A DNA stretch of 13,819 bases, from NCBI GenBank assembly GCA_949739085.1, contig CATIYU010000120.1, positions 1-13,819 of the forward strand. Direction: 5' to 3'. Below the pieces are notes generated by a model that saw only the letters and a list, made by a program, of their open reading frames with translations, was not told where the DNA came from and made no database searches. This document shows, one piece after another, positions 1-6,440 of this stretch. The position numbers and the translations under genes are program-made. Numbering within the stretch: the first letter of the stretch is position 1; every line of letters begins with the position of its first letter. This DNA is from an uncultured Eubacteriales bacterium. Lineage in GTDB: Bacteria > Bacillota_A > Clostridia > Oscillospirales > Oscillospiraceae.

Positions 1-485
1 ATGCGGTCGATGGCGTCGGCGGCCACGTCCACCGCGCTCTGAAAGCCGAATGTCATGTCCGTGCCCCAGAGGTCGTTGTCAATGGTCTTGGGCAGGGTGA
101 CCACGTTCAGCCCCTCCTGACGCAGGAGGTTGGCGGTCTTGTGGGTGCCGTTGCCGCCGAGGATGACCAGGCAGTCCAGCTGCAATTTGTAGTAGGTCTG
201 CTTCATGGCCGCCACCTTGTCCACGCCGTCGGGTCCCGGGACCTGGATGGTCTTGAAGGGGGTGCGGCTGCTGCCCAGGAAGGTGCCGCCCTTGGTGAGA
301 ATCCCGGTGAAGTCGCCGTAGGTCAAAAGGCGGAACCGCCCGTAGATCAGCCCCTGGTAGCCGTCCAAAAAGCCGTAGATCTCCACCGGCTCCTTGCCGT
401 TAAAGAGCGTCTTGGCCACGCCCCGCATGGCCGGGTTCAGCGCCTGGCAGTCGCCGCCGCTGGTGAGCATTCCGATTCGTTTCAT
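1..485 (-). CDS. pfkA: 6-phosphofructokinase, N-terminal part (cut by window edge)
   Basis: Phosphorylates fructose 6-phosphate at C1, the committed step of glycolysis; cytosolic. 161 complete codons are visible and the C-terminal half lies off the left edge (the family is about 320-400 residues). Visible motifs: nucleotide-loop TSGGDC (residues 8-13), GGNGT (110-114), and catalytic PKTIDND (132-138) with the two aspartates at 136 and 138. By eye, Gly113 matches the E. coli Gly104 position, which favours ATP as donor. Lys133 matches the position (E. coli Gly124) that is Lys in pyrophosphate-dependent enzymes, so the donor signature is mixed. The ATG at 485 is preceded by AAGGAGG at good spacing. 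It lies 60 bases downstream of citC on the same strand, and no promoter was recognised between them, so co-transcription is possible. The family call is firm; the phosphoryl donor is not. Confidence 0.93.
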   Translation of the reverse strand, partial: MKRIGMLTSGGDCQALNPAMRGVAKTLFNGKEPVEIYGFLDGYQGLIYGRFRLLTYGDFTGILTKGGTFLGSSRTPFKTIQVPGPDGVDKVAAMKQTYYKLQLDCLVILGGNGTHKTANLLRQEGLNVVTLPKTIDNDLWGTDMTFGFQSAVDVAADAIDR

Positions 486-510
486 GGTGTTTCCTCCTTA
501 TATCATCTGA

Positions 511-525
511 CGGGCCCCGGGCCCG
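511..525. repeat. GC-only perfect dyad between citC and pfkA
   Basis: CGGGCCC and GGGCCCG flank a single central base, giving a 15-base perfect inverted repeat. It lies in the 60-base gap between the citC stop and the pfkA ribosome binding site. No T-run follows on the minus strand, so it is not a canonical intrinsic terminator. It may be an RNA-processing or stabilising hairpin, or chance in GC-rich DNA. Confidence 0.4.
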
Positions 526-545
526 GGAATTTTAGGCGTTTCCCC

Positions 546-1556
546 TCACCGGAACCGCGCCCGGTTGGCCTCCTCCGCGAACCAGGCCAGGGTGGCGGGC
601 GGCACAAAGGGCTCCATCTCCTGCCAGCGGACCGCCCGGACCAGTTCCCGGACGGCGGTGGCGCTGATGGCGGTCCCCTCCCGCTCCAGCCGGGGGAGCT
701 CGATGAGCTCCACGCCGCGTGGGGGCAGGGCCTGGGCCATGGCCCGGTTATAGGCGCCCGTTACGGGACAGAAGGGCTCGCTGCCCACAAAGCGGCGGGG
801 GATGCCCAGCCGCTCCGCCAGGCGCAGGAACACCGCAATGTCCATATCCGTCCACACCTCCCCGGCCCGGCTCTTGTCCTTGAGGAAGTAGTCCGGGAAG
901 GTGGCGGAGGAGATGAGGTACTGTCCGGAGCCCGCTACCGCCACGTTCTCCATCCCCGCCACAGCAGTCTCCACGATGGACCGGCGGGCCTCCGCCGGCA
1001 CCTCGCTCCTGTCCTCGGAGACGATGAAGAGGTAGAGGAAACTGCACCGGGCGGCGGCCTGCTCAATGAGGTAGAGGTGCCCCCGGGTCATGGGGTTGCA
1101 GTTCATCACCGCCGCGCCAATGGTCCCGGCGGCCCGCAGGTCCCGGACGGCGTCCGCCCAGGTCTCGAACCCCCGGCGCTTGTCCTCCATCAGCAGGGCC
1201 TGGTCCGTCCGGGCCACCTCGTAGAAGCCCATGCCGGCGAACTGGGTCCGGTTGGCGGGCTTGGTGTAGAGGAACAGCCGCCGCCGTCCCTCCTCCATGG
1301 CCTTCTGGCGCAGGGCGGTGAGCAGCGGAGCGGTGAGGCCCTGGCCCTGGCCCGCCGGGTCCACGGCCACGCACTTGATAACGTTCCCCTCCAGGGAGGC
1401 GGTGGCCGCGATCTCCCCCTCTCCGTCCCGGATGAGGGCGGTGTGCTCAATGCCCGGCGCGTAGGTGAGGTCCATCCGGGCGAGAAAATCCTTCAGCTCC
1501 TCCAGGGCCCGGCCTCTGAGGGGGCTGGCCAGCTGTTGGGTGTACCCATAGTCCAT
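546..1556 (-). CDS. citC: [citrate (pro-3S)-lyase] ligase (CitC family)
   Basis: CitC enzymes acetylate the 2'-(5''-phosphoribosyl)-3'-dephospho-CoA group on the citrate lyase acyl-carrier subunit, using acetate and ATP, and so activate citrate lyase. The 336-residue product has the usual two-part build. An N-terminal GNAT-like domain (about residues 1-125) carries the acetyl-CoA-type loop VDPAGQGQG (65-73). A nucleotidyltransferase domain follows, with MNCNPMTRGH (151-160, the HxGH-like ATP motif) and the C-terminal ISATAVR (297-303). The start ATG at 1556 follows GGAGG at good spacing. A near-consensus promoter lies just upstream and pfkA follows downstream. No citD, citE, citF, citX or citG is present in the window, so the partner lyase must be elsewhere or this paralogue modifies something else. 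The family is clear; the physiological target is not shown. Confidence 0.9.
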   Translation of the reverse strand: MDYGYTQQLASPLRGRALEELKDFLARMDLTYAPGIEHTALIRDGEGEIAATASLEGNVIKCVAVDPAGQGQGLTAPLLTALRQKAMEEGRRRLFLYTKPANRTQFAGMGFYEVARTDQALLMEDKRRGFETWADAVRDLRAAGTIGAAVMNCNPMTRGHLYLIEQAAARCSFLYLFIVSEDRSEVPAEARRSIVETAVAGMENVAVAGSGQYLISSATFPDYFLKDKSRAGEVWTDMDIAVFLRLAERLGIPRRFVGSEPFCPVTGAYNRAMAQALPPRGVELIELPRLEREGTAISATAVRELVRAVRWQEMEPFVPPATLAWFAEEANRARFR

Positions 1557-1588
1557 AGCCGTTCCTCCATGATTTGGGTATTTTTTCT

Positions 1589-1617
1589 ATTATACCCCAA
1601 TTGAGCGGGGTTTGCAA
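1589..1617 (-). promoter_or_regulatory. Sigma-70-type promoter for citC (and perhaps pfkA)
   Basis: Reading the minus strand, TTGCAA (1617-1612) is followed after 17 bases by a perfect TATAAT (1594-1589). Transcription would start near 1582 and give a leader of about 25 bases before the citC ATG. The spacer holds short ACCCC and GGGGT arms. An imperfect inverted repeat (TTGGGGTAT and ATACCCAA) spans the -10 box and could be an operator. Confidence 0.8.
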
Positions 1618-1640
1618 AGGCTTTTTCCCAGAACGTCCGG

Positions 1641-1692
1641 AAAAGACAGAAAAGCCCGCCGGGGACGGCCTTCTCAGCCATGTCCCCGGCGG
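1641..1692 (-). terminator. Rho-independent terminator of the pot operon
   Basis: On the minus strand an 11-bp stem, CCGCCGGGGAC (1692-1682) with GTCCCCGGCGG (1666-1656), encloses a 15-base loop. It is followed by the T-rich tract GCTTTTCTGTCTTTT. It starts about 20 bases after the potD stop, as expected for the end of that operon, and upstream of the separate citC promoter. Confidence 0.85.
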
Positions 1693-1703
1693 ACCGTCCG
1701 CCG
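1687..1703. repeat. Dyad overlapping one arm of the pot terminator
   Basis: CGGCGGAC and its exact reverse complement GTCCGCCG surround one base, making a 17-base dyad. It uses the same GGCGG bases as the promoter-proximal arm of the terminator stem, so the two structures cannot form together on one transcript. The one-base centre makes a tight hairpin unlikely unless the inner pairs open. Confidence 0.35.
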
Positions 1704-1711
1704 TCTTTATA

Positions 1712-2779
1712 TCAGCCGCAGGCGTCCCGGAACTGGTTCCAGATCTCCCCGTGGAGGTCCTCCGCCTCCTGGGAGATGTTCTGGACGATCTCCCCCGCCG
1801 CCGCGTCCTCCGGCAGCACCAGCAGCTCCCTCATCTCCTCGGAGATGAGGCTCTCCGCCGCCTTGTTGGTGCAGTAGTAGCCCAAAAACTCAAAGCATTT
1901 GGCCGCGTTCTCCGGACGGTTGATATAGTCCAGGAAGGCGTAGGCCGCCGCCGGGTTGGGGGCCTGGGAGGGGATGAAGCTGGCCATAATGCCGAAGCCC
2001 AGGCCCTCCTCGGGCAGCACCAGCTCCAGGTCCGGGCGGGCCGTCATGGCCAGGTAGACCTGGGAGGTGTAGAGAAAGCCCACCGCCGCCTCGCCGCTGA
2101 TGAGGAAATCCTGGGTATTGCTGTCGTTGATGACCCGGACGTTGGGGGCCAGCTCCAGCATCTTCTCCCCCGCTGCGCGGATGACGTCCAGGTCCTCAGT
2201 GTTGTAGGACTGCCCCATCACCTTCAGGGCGATACCGTTGATGACCCGGTAGTTGGCGGTCAGGGCGATGTTGTCCGCCAGGGCCGGGTCCCAGAGATCG
2301 GCGTAGCCGGTGATCTCCACGTCCGTCAGCGCCGGGTCGTACACCAGCAGGGGGATGCCCGCCCCGTGGGGCACCGTGTACTCGTTCTCCGGGTCGTAGA
2401 ATTGGGACAAGAACACCGGGTTCAGATTGTCGTAGTTCTCCAGCTTGGTTTTGTCCAGCTTCTGGGCCAGGCCCTCGGTGATGACCAGCTCGATGATATA
2501 GTCGTCGGCAATCACCAGGTCGTAGTCCCCGCCCTCCGTCTCCTCCAGCTTGGCCAGCATGTCCTCGTCGTAGTCAAAGTTGGAGTAGCGAATGCGCACG
2601 CCGGTCTCCTCCTCAAAGCCGTCCAGGACCTCCTGGGGGAACATGCCGTCCCAGGTGTAGAGGTTCAGCTCACCGCCCAGCTCATCGCTGTCAGGGGCCG
2701 CGTCTTGGCCGCCGCAGCCAGTGAGCATAGCCAGGCTCAGGGCTAGGACGGCCCATTTCTTCCATTGCAGTTTCTTCAT
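1712..2779 (-). CDS. potD: PotD/PotF-family ABC transporter substrate-binding lipoprotein
   Basis: Extracytoplasmic binding protein for the adjacent PotABC importer. It is 355 residues, close to the family length. The N-terminus has a basic start, a hydrophobic core and a lipobox LTGC with Cys22, so it is probably lipid-anchored. Trp43 in LYTWDGMF matches E. coli PotD Trp34, and Tyr94 matches Tyr85. In my by-eye alignment several key PotD ligands are replaced: Asp168 by Asn176, Glu171 by Val179, Trp229 by Tyr237, Trp255 by Gly263 and Asp257 by Met265. New acids Asp92 and Asp93 sit next to Tyr94. This suggests a substrate other than spermidine, or a different binding mode. The ATG overlaps the potC stop in an ATGA junction, with GAGGAG inside the potC end as ribosome binding site. 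The family call is strong; the ligand is uncertain. Confidence 0.92.
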   Translation of the reverse strand: MKKLQWKKWAVLALSLAMLTGCGGQDAAPDSDELGGELNLYTWDGMFPQEVLDGFEEETGVRIRYSNFDYDEDMLAKLEETEGGDYDLVIADDYIIELVITEGLAQKLDKTKLENYDNLNPVFLSQFYDPENEYTVPHGAGIPLLVYDPALTDVEITGYADLWDPALADNIALTANYRVINGIALKVMGQSYNTEDLDVIRAAGEKMLELAPNVRVINDSNTQDFLISGEAAVGFLYTSQVYLAMTARPDLELVLPEEGLGFGIMASFIPSQAPNPAAAYAFLDYINRPENAAKCFEFLGYYCTNKAAESLISEEMRELLVLPEDAAAGEIVQNISQEAEDLHGEIWNQFRDACG

Positions 2780-3609
2780 ACGTTCTCCTCTTCCTGTATT
2801 TTCATATGGGACCGCCCGGTGGGTTTTCCGGAGCGGTTATTCCATCTTCCCACTGCGGCGGAACCGGCGATGAGGGCGACGGTTCCCGCCAGCATCACCG
2901 CCGCCAGGGCGTTGATCTCCGGCGTGACGCCGGTTTTCAGCTTGGTGTAGATTTTTACCGGCAGGGTGTTGACCCGGGAGCCGGTGACAAAGATGCTGAT
3001 AACCACGTCGTCAAAGCTCATGGCAAAGGCCAGCATCACCCCGGAGAGGATTCCCGGCAGAATGGTGGGGAACGTCACGTCCCAGAACACCCGGAAGGGG
3101 GACGCGCCCAGGTCCATCGCGGCCTCCTCCAGAGATTTATCCATGCCCACCAGCCGTGTGGTCACCATGGAGTAGACGTAGGGGATGCAGAATGCTGTGT
3201 GGGCGATGACCAGGGTCAGCATCCCAAAGGGCAGGTTCATAAGGGAAAAGACGGACAAAAACACCATGCCCAGGATAATCTCCGGTATCATGATAGGCAG
3301 CATGGACACCATGGCCACCGCCTCGTTGAGGCGGCTCTTCCAGCGGTACATCCCCAGAGCCCCGGTGGCCCCGATGGCCACCGCGCTCAGGCAGCTGAGA
3401 AGCGCCAGAACGAGGCTGTTCACCAGGGCCTCTCCCAAATCCCGGTCCCGGAGCAGCTCCCGGTACCAGTCCAGGGAGAAGCCCCCCCAGACGGAGGAAA
3501 TTTTGGAGGCGTTGAAGGAGTAGACCACCGTCAGGAGAATCGGGATATAGGTGATGGCGGTGACGAGGCCCACGTAGACGAAGGGCCATTTTTTTGTTCT
3601 CATAGTCAC
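2776..3609 (-). CDS. potC: Spermidine/putrescine-type ABC transporter permease PotC
   Basis: Second membrane subunit of the PotABCD-type importer, 277 residues with about six hydrophobic segments. The binding-protein-dependent transport motif EEAAMDLGAS begins near residue 161 and continues with a conserved loop that docks the ATPase. The GTG at 3609 is taken as start: it overlaps the potB stop (GTGA), and GGAAGG lies six bases upstream. An ATG two codons later is the alternative. It overlaps potD by four bases, so potB, potC and potD are probably translationally coupled. Transport family and subunit type are clear from sequence and gene order; the substrate depends on the binding protein. 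Confidence 0.93.
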   Translation of the reverse strand: MTMRTKKWPFVYVGLVTAITYIPILLTVVYSFNASKISSVWGGFSLDWYRELLRDRDLGEALVNSLVLALLSCLSAVAIGATGALGMYRWKSRLNEAVAMVSMLPIMIPEIILGMVFLSVFSLMNLPFGMLTLVIAHTAFCIPYVYSMVTTRLVGMDKSLEEAAMDLGASPFRVFWDVTFPTILPGILSGVMLAFAMSFDDVVISIFVTGSRVNTLPVKIYTKLKTGVTPEINALAAVMLAGTVALIAGSAAVGRWNNRSGKPTGRSHMKIQEEENV

Positions 3610-4472
3610 ACCAATCCTTCCAGCTTAGAAGCGCCGGTAATCCGCCGGTAGAGGCGGATCATCAGCACTGTCAGCACCATCAGCACAGCCGACAGCGCCG
3701 CCGCGAAGGGCTGGTTCCGGCCCTTGGTGAGCTGCTCCTGGATGACGCTGCCCACCAGCACGATCTTGTTTCCCCCCAGCAGGTCCGCGATAAAGAAGAG
3801 GCCCATGGACGGGATGAAAGTCAGCACCACTCCGCTGAGCAGCCCCGGCAGGGTCATTTTGAACGTCACCGTCCAGAAAGCCCGGAAGGACGAGGCCCCC
3901 AGATCCCGGGCCGCCTCCACCAGGGACCAGTCCATCTTCTCCGCGCTGGAGTAGACCGCCAGAATCATAAACGGCAGCAGAGCGTAGACCATGCCCACCA
4001 CCACGGCGGGGTAGGTGTACAGCAGCTTCAGCGGCCCGCCGGTGAGATGGAGCCCCATGAGGAGGCTGTCCAGCACGCCGTTGCTGCGAAAGACGATAAT
4101 CCAGCCGTAGAGCCGGATGAGGGCGCTGGTCCAGAAGGGGATCATGATGAGGAGCAGCATCCGCTTTTTCCAGACCGGGCTCATCTTCGCCATAAAGTAG
4201 CCGTAGGGATAGCCAATGAGGGCCACCAGGGACGTGGAGAGCAGGGCCAGGCGGAAGGATTCCGCAAAGGTGTTCAGGTACAGGGGCTCCAGAATCCGCC
4301 GGTAGTTGGCCAGGGTGAAGTCGAACTCCACCCCCCAGACCTCCGCCCGAGTGAGGAAGCTGAGGAGGAACATATAGACAACCGGCAGCGCCACAAAGAG
4401 TATTGTAAAGAGATACAACGGCGCAAGAAGCAGCCAGGGGGGCCGGGACTTTTTCGCCGTCTTACTGCCCAT
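3606..4472 (-). CDS. potB: Spermidine/putrescine-type ABC transporter permease PotB
   Basis: First membrane subunit of the importer, 288 residues. A basic N-terminus ([10 protein letters not shown]) leads into the first hydrophobic segment, and several more follow. The EAA motif begins at residue 186 ([10 protein letters not shown]). The ATG at 4472 overlaps the end of potA by 11 bases and has GGAGG nine bases upstream inside potA. The frame is open further upstream, but that extension would lie inside potA, lacks hydrophobic or conserved character, and would exceed the family length of about 280. It ends in a four-base overlap with potC. Confidence 0.93.
   Translation of the reverse strand: MGSKTAKKSRPPWLLLAPLYLFTILFVALPVVYMFLLSFLTRAEVWGVEFDFTLANYRRILEPLYLNTFAESFRLALLSTSLVALIGYPYGYFMAKMSPVWKKRMLLLIMIPFWTSALIRLYGWIIVFRSNGVLDSLLMGLHLTGGPLKLLYTYPAVVVGMVYALLPFMILAVYSSAEKMDWSLVEAARDLGASSFRAFWTVTFKMTLPGLLSGVVLTFIPSMGLFFIADLLGGNKIVLVGSVIQEQLTKGRNQPFAAALSAVLMVLTVLMIRLYRRITGASKLEGLV
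3616..3621 (-). promoter_or_regulatory. Ribosome binding site that favours the GTG start of potC
   Basis: GGAAGG at the end of potB lies six bases before the GTG at 3609 but 12 bases before the in-frame ATG at 3603. The spacing, together with the GTGA overlap with the potB stop, favours the GTG. Confidence 0.5.
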
Positions 4473-5445
4473 CGTCCAGCACCTCCACCGCGTGTTCCGG
4501 CCGCCAGCCCACCAGACAGCGGCCGCCCTCCTGCACGTCCGCGTCCAGCCCGTAGCGGCTGGCGGTAATCTGCTGGCCGCCGGGGAGCTGGAAGAGAATA
4601 CGCAGCTGCCCGCCCGCAAAGGACTTCTCCAGCACCTCCGCCTCCCGGACGCACTCCGGCTCCCCGTCCATGAGCACGTTTTCCGTGCGGATGGCGTAGG
4701 TGGCGCCCCCCTCCCGGAGGATGTTGGCGCTGCCCACAAAGTTGGCCACATAGCTGGTCCTGGGGCGGTAGTAGACCTCGTTGGGCGGGCCTGCCTGCTC
4801 CAAAATTCCCCGGTGCATCACAGCGATGCGGTCGGACATGTTGATGGCCTCCTCCTGGTCGTGGGTGATGTAGATGAAGGTGGTGCCCAGCTTCTTTTGC
4901 AGGCGCTTCAGCTCCAGCTGCATCTGCCGCCGCAGCTTCAGGTCCAGGGCCCCCAGAGGCTCGTCCAGCAGCAGCACCTTGGGCTCGTTCACCACCGCCC
5001 GGGCGATGGCCACCCGCTGGCGCTGGCCGCCGGAGAGCTGGCCGGGCATCCGCCCGCCGTAGCCCTCCAGCTGCACCAGATGGAGCATCTCCTCCACCCG
5101 GGCGGCGATGTCCCCCTTGGGGACCTTCCGAATTTTCAGGCCGTAGCCGATGTTGTCCGCCACGGTCATGTATGGGAAGAGGGCATAGTTCTGGAACACG
5201 GTGTTCACGGGCCGCCTGTTGGGCTCCAGGTCCGTAATGTCCGCGCCGTCCAGGATCACCTGGCCGCTGTCCGGGGTCTCCAGGCCCGCAATGATCCGCA
5301 GGGTGGTGGTTTTGCCGCAGCCGGAGGACCCCAGCAAGGTGATAAACTCCCCCTCCTCAATGTCCAGGTCAACGCCGCTGAGCACCTGCGTGTCCCCGAA
5401 GCGCTTCTGGATTCCTTTGAGCTGTAAAATGGTGTTCTTTTTCAT
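4462..5445 (-). CDS. potA: Spermidine/putrescine-type ABC transporter ATPase PotA
   Basis: ATP-hydrolysing subunit that drives uptake through PotB and PotC; cytosolic face of the membrane. Motifs in order: Walker A GSSGCGKT (39-46), Q-loop Gln85, signature LSGGQ (137-141), Walker B LLLDE (158-162) with catalytic Glu162, and H-loop His195. The C-terminal part (about 235-327) fits the TOBE regulatory domain usual in PotA/MalK-type ATPases. At 327 residues it is slightly shorter than E. coli PotA (about 378). It is the first gene of the minus-strand operon. AGGAG lies seven bases before the ATG, and an extended -10 promoter lies about 40 bases upstream. The call is firm as a PotA/CUT1-like ATPase; the adjacent permeases set it as pot type. 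Confidence 0.95.
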   Translation of the reverse strand: MKKNTILQLKGIQKRFGDTQVLSGVDLDIEEGEFITLLGSSGCGKTTTLRIIAGLETPDSGQVILDGADITDLEPNRRPVNTVFQNYALFPYMTVADNIGYGLKIRKVPKGDIAARVEEMLHLVQLEGYGGRMPGQLSGGQRQRVAIARAVVNEPKVLLLDEPLGALDLKLRRQMQLELKRLQKKLGTTFIYITHDQEEAINMSDRIAVMHRGILEQAGPPNEVYYRPRTSYVANFVGSANILREGGATYAIRTENVLMDGEPECVREAEVLEKSFAGGQLRILFQLPGGQQITASRYGLDADVQEGGRCLVGWRPEHAVEVLDDGQ

Positions 5446-5486
5446 TCGTTTGCTCCTGGCGTCTCTAACAAAGCATAGTTCTCTTT

Positions 5487-5516
5487 ATCATACCACAGCT
5501 TCCGGCCAAATTGCAA
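5487..5516 (-). promoter_or_regulatory. Promoter of the potABCD operon
   Basis: Minus strand: TTGCAA (5516-5511), an 18-base spacer, then TATGAT (5492-5487) preceded by TGG, an extended -10 element. The start point would be near 5480, with a leader of about 35 bases. The same TTGCAA hexamer serves the citC promoter. Confidence 0.75.
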
Positions 5517-5525
5517 GACACTTTC

Positions 5526-5547
5526 CAGGTTTTTCATTTTTCACCTG
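5526..5547. repeat. Inverted repeat in the divergent control region
   Basis: CAGGT (5526-5530) and ACCTG (5543-5547) flank 12 mostly T/C bases, and imperfect outer arms (TTTCC and GGGAAA) extend the symmetry. It lies just upstream of the potA -35 box and about 40 bases upstream of the ddaH -35 box. It is well placed for a regulator of both operons, but the arms are short and no regulator family was recognised. Confidence 0.3.
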
Positions 5548-5585
5548 TTCTGGGAAAAAGTTTTTCTGTTTTTTGCCGCCAGAGC

Positions 5586-5615
5586 TTTACTTTTCCCCGG
5601 GGGATAGGCTATAGT
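5586..5615 (+). promoter_or_regulatory. Putative promoter of the ddaH-opp operon
   Basis: TTTACT (5586-5591), an 18-base spacer containing CCCCGGGG, then TATAGT (5610-5615). Transcription would begin near 5622, about 45 bases before the ddaH ATG. The -35 box is only a partial match, and the -10 box sits inside a perfect dyad, so strength may depend on a regulator. Confidence 0.55.
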
Positions 5616-5621
5616 ATAGCC
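5607..5621. promoter_or_regulatory. Perfect 15-base dyad over the ddaH -10 box (candidate operator)
   Basis: GGCTATA (5607-5613), one central G, and its exact reverse complement TATAGCC (5615-5621). The dyad covers the whole proposed -10 hexamer of the plus-strand operon. A dimeric repressor bound here would block RNA polymerase. The identity of any such regulator cannot be read from the window. Confidence 0.5.
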
Positions 5622-5666
5622 ATCTTTGCCGCCCAGGCGGAACCTGAACGAAAAGGAGAGATTCCA

Positions 5667-6437
5667 ATGTTTCAACATGTTATTGTCAGACGCCCCTGCC
5701 CCTCGGTGTGCGAGGGAATCACCTCCGCGCCGGAGCTGGGAAAGCCGGATTACGAAAAAGCCCTGCGCCAGCACGACGCCTACATCGCGGCGCTCCAGCG
5801 CTGCGGCGTGGACGTGACGGTCCTGGATGCCATGGACGAGTTCCCGGACTCCTGCTTCGTGGAGGATACGGCGGTGCTGACGCCCAACTGTGCCATCATC
5901 TCCAATCCCGGCGCGCCCACCAGGCAGAGGGAGTCCGCCCATATGGTGGATACCATCAAGCGCTTTTACCCGGAGGACCGAATCGCGTACATCACCGCGC
6001 CAGGCACCATGGAGGGCGGCGACGTGATGATGGTGGGCAACCACTTCTATATCGGCCTGTCCGCCCGGACCAATCAGGAGGGCTGCCGCCAGTTCATCGC
6101 CGCCCTGGAAAAGTACGGCCACACTGGCAGCGTGGTCCCGCTGGAGAAGGTACTGCATCTGAAAACGGGGCTGGCCTACCTGGAGAACAACAACCTGCTG
6201 GTGGCCGGGGAGTTCTGCGAAAAGGAGGAGTTCGCCCGGTTCAACAAGATTGAGATTGCGCCGGAGGAGAGCTACTCCGCCAACTGCATCTGGGTCAACG
6301 GCACGGTGCTGGTCCCGGCGGGCTACCCCGCCACAAGAGCCGCCATCGAGAGGGCGGGCTATCCCGTTATCGAGGTGGATACCTCCGAGTTCCGGAAGAT
6401 CGACGGCGGCCTGAGCTGCCTGTCCCTCCGCTTTTAA
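5667..6437 (+). CDS. ddaH: Dimethylarginine dimethylaminohydrolase (DDAH family)
   Basis: DDAH hydrolyses N-omega-methylated arginines to citrulline and methylamine or dimethylamine; cytosolic, of the guanidino-modifying (pentein) fold. The 256-residue length is close to Pseudomonas aeruginosa DDAH (254). The catalytic set is present with a constant +2 offset: Glu116 in EGGD (Pa Glu114), His164 in VLHLKTG (Pa His162) and Cys251 in GGLSCLSLRF (Pa Cys249). The substrate-binding segment DSCFVEDTA (61-69) is also present. The ATG at 5667 has AAGGAG eight bases upstream; the frame is open further upstream, but that part crosses the promoter and adds nonconserved residues. First gene of a plus-strand operon, divergent from potA, three bases before the S66 peptidase gene. 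A related arginine deiminase-like activity cannot be excluded, but length and motifs favour DDAH. Confidence 0.9.
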   Translation: MFQHVIVRRPCPSVCEGITSAPELGKPDYEKALRQHDAYIAALQRCGVDVTVLDAMDEFPDSCFVEDTAVLTPNCAIISNPGAPTRQRESAHMVDTIKRFYPEDRIAYITAPGTMEGGDVMMVGNHFYIGLSARTNQEGCRQFIAALEKYGHTGSVVPLEKVLHLKTGLAYLENNNLLVAGEFCEKEEFARFNKIEIAPEESYSANCIWVNGTVLVPAGYPATRAAIERAGYPVIEVDTSEFRKIDGGLSCLSLRF

Positions 6438-6440
6438 GCC

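Noticed and set aside
141..1604. Open frame on the plus strand opposite citC and pfkA
   Set aside because: Antisense to a well-supported CitC gene and the phosphofructokinase start. Composition is typical of a shadow frame, with no motif.
1574..2746. Open frame on the plus strand opposite potD
   Set aside because: It crosses the pot terminator and the citC promoter and is antisense to a clear lipoprotein gene.
4473..4751. N-terminal extension of PotB
   Set aside because: The region is inside potA and adds Arg/Ser/Pro-rich residues foreign to the family. The ATG at 4472 has a proper ribosome binding site and gives the normal length.
5511..5666. N-terminal extension of the DDAH protein
   Set aside because: It overlaps the promoter and dyad. 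The ATG at 5667 has AAGGAG and gives 256 residues with the catalytic positions offset by only two from P. aeruginosa DDAH.
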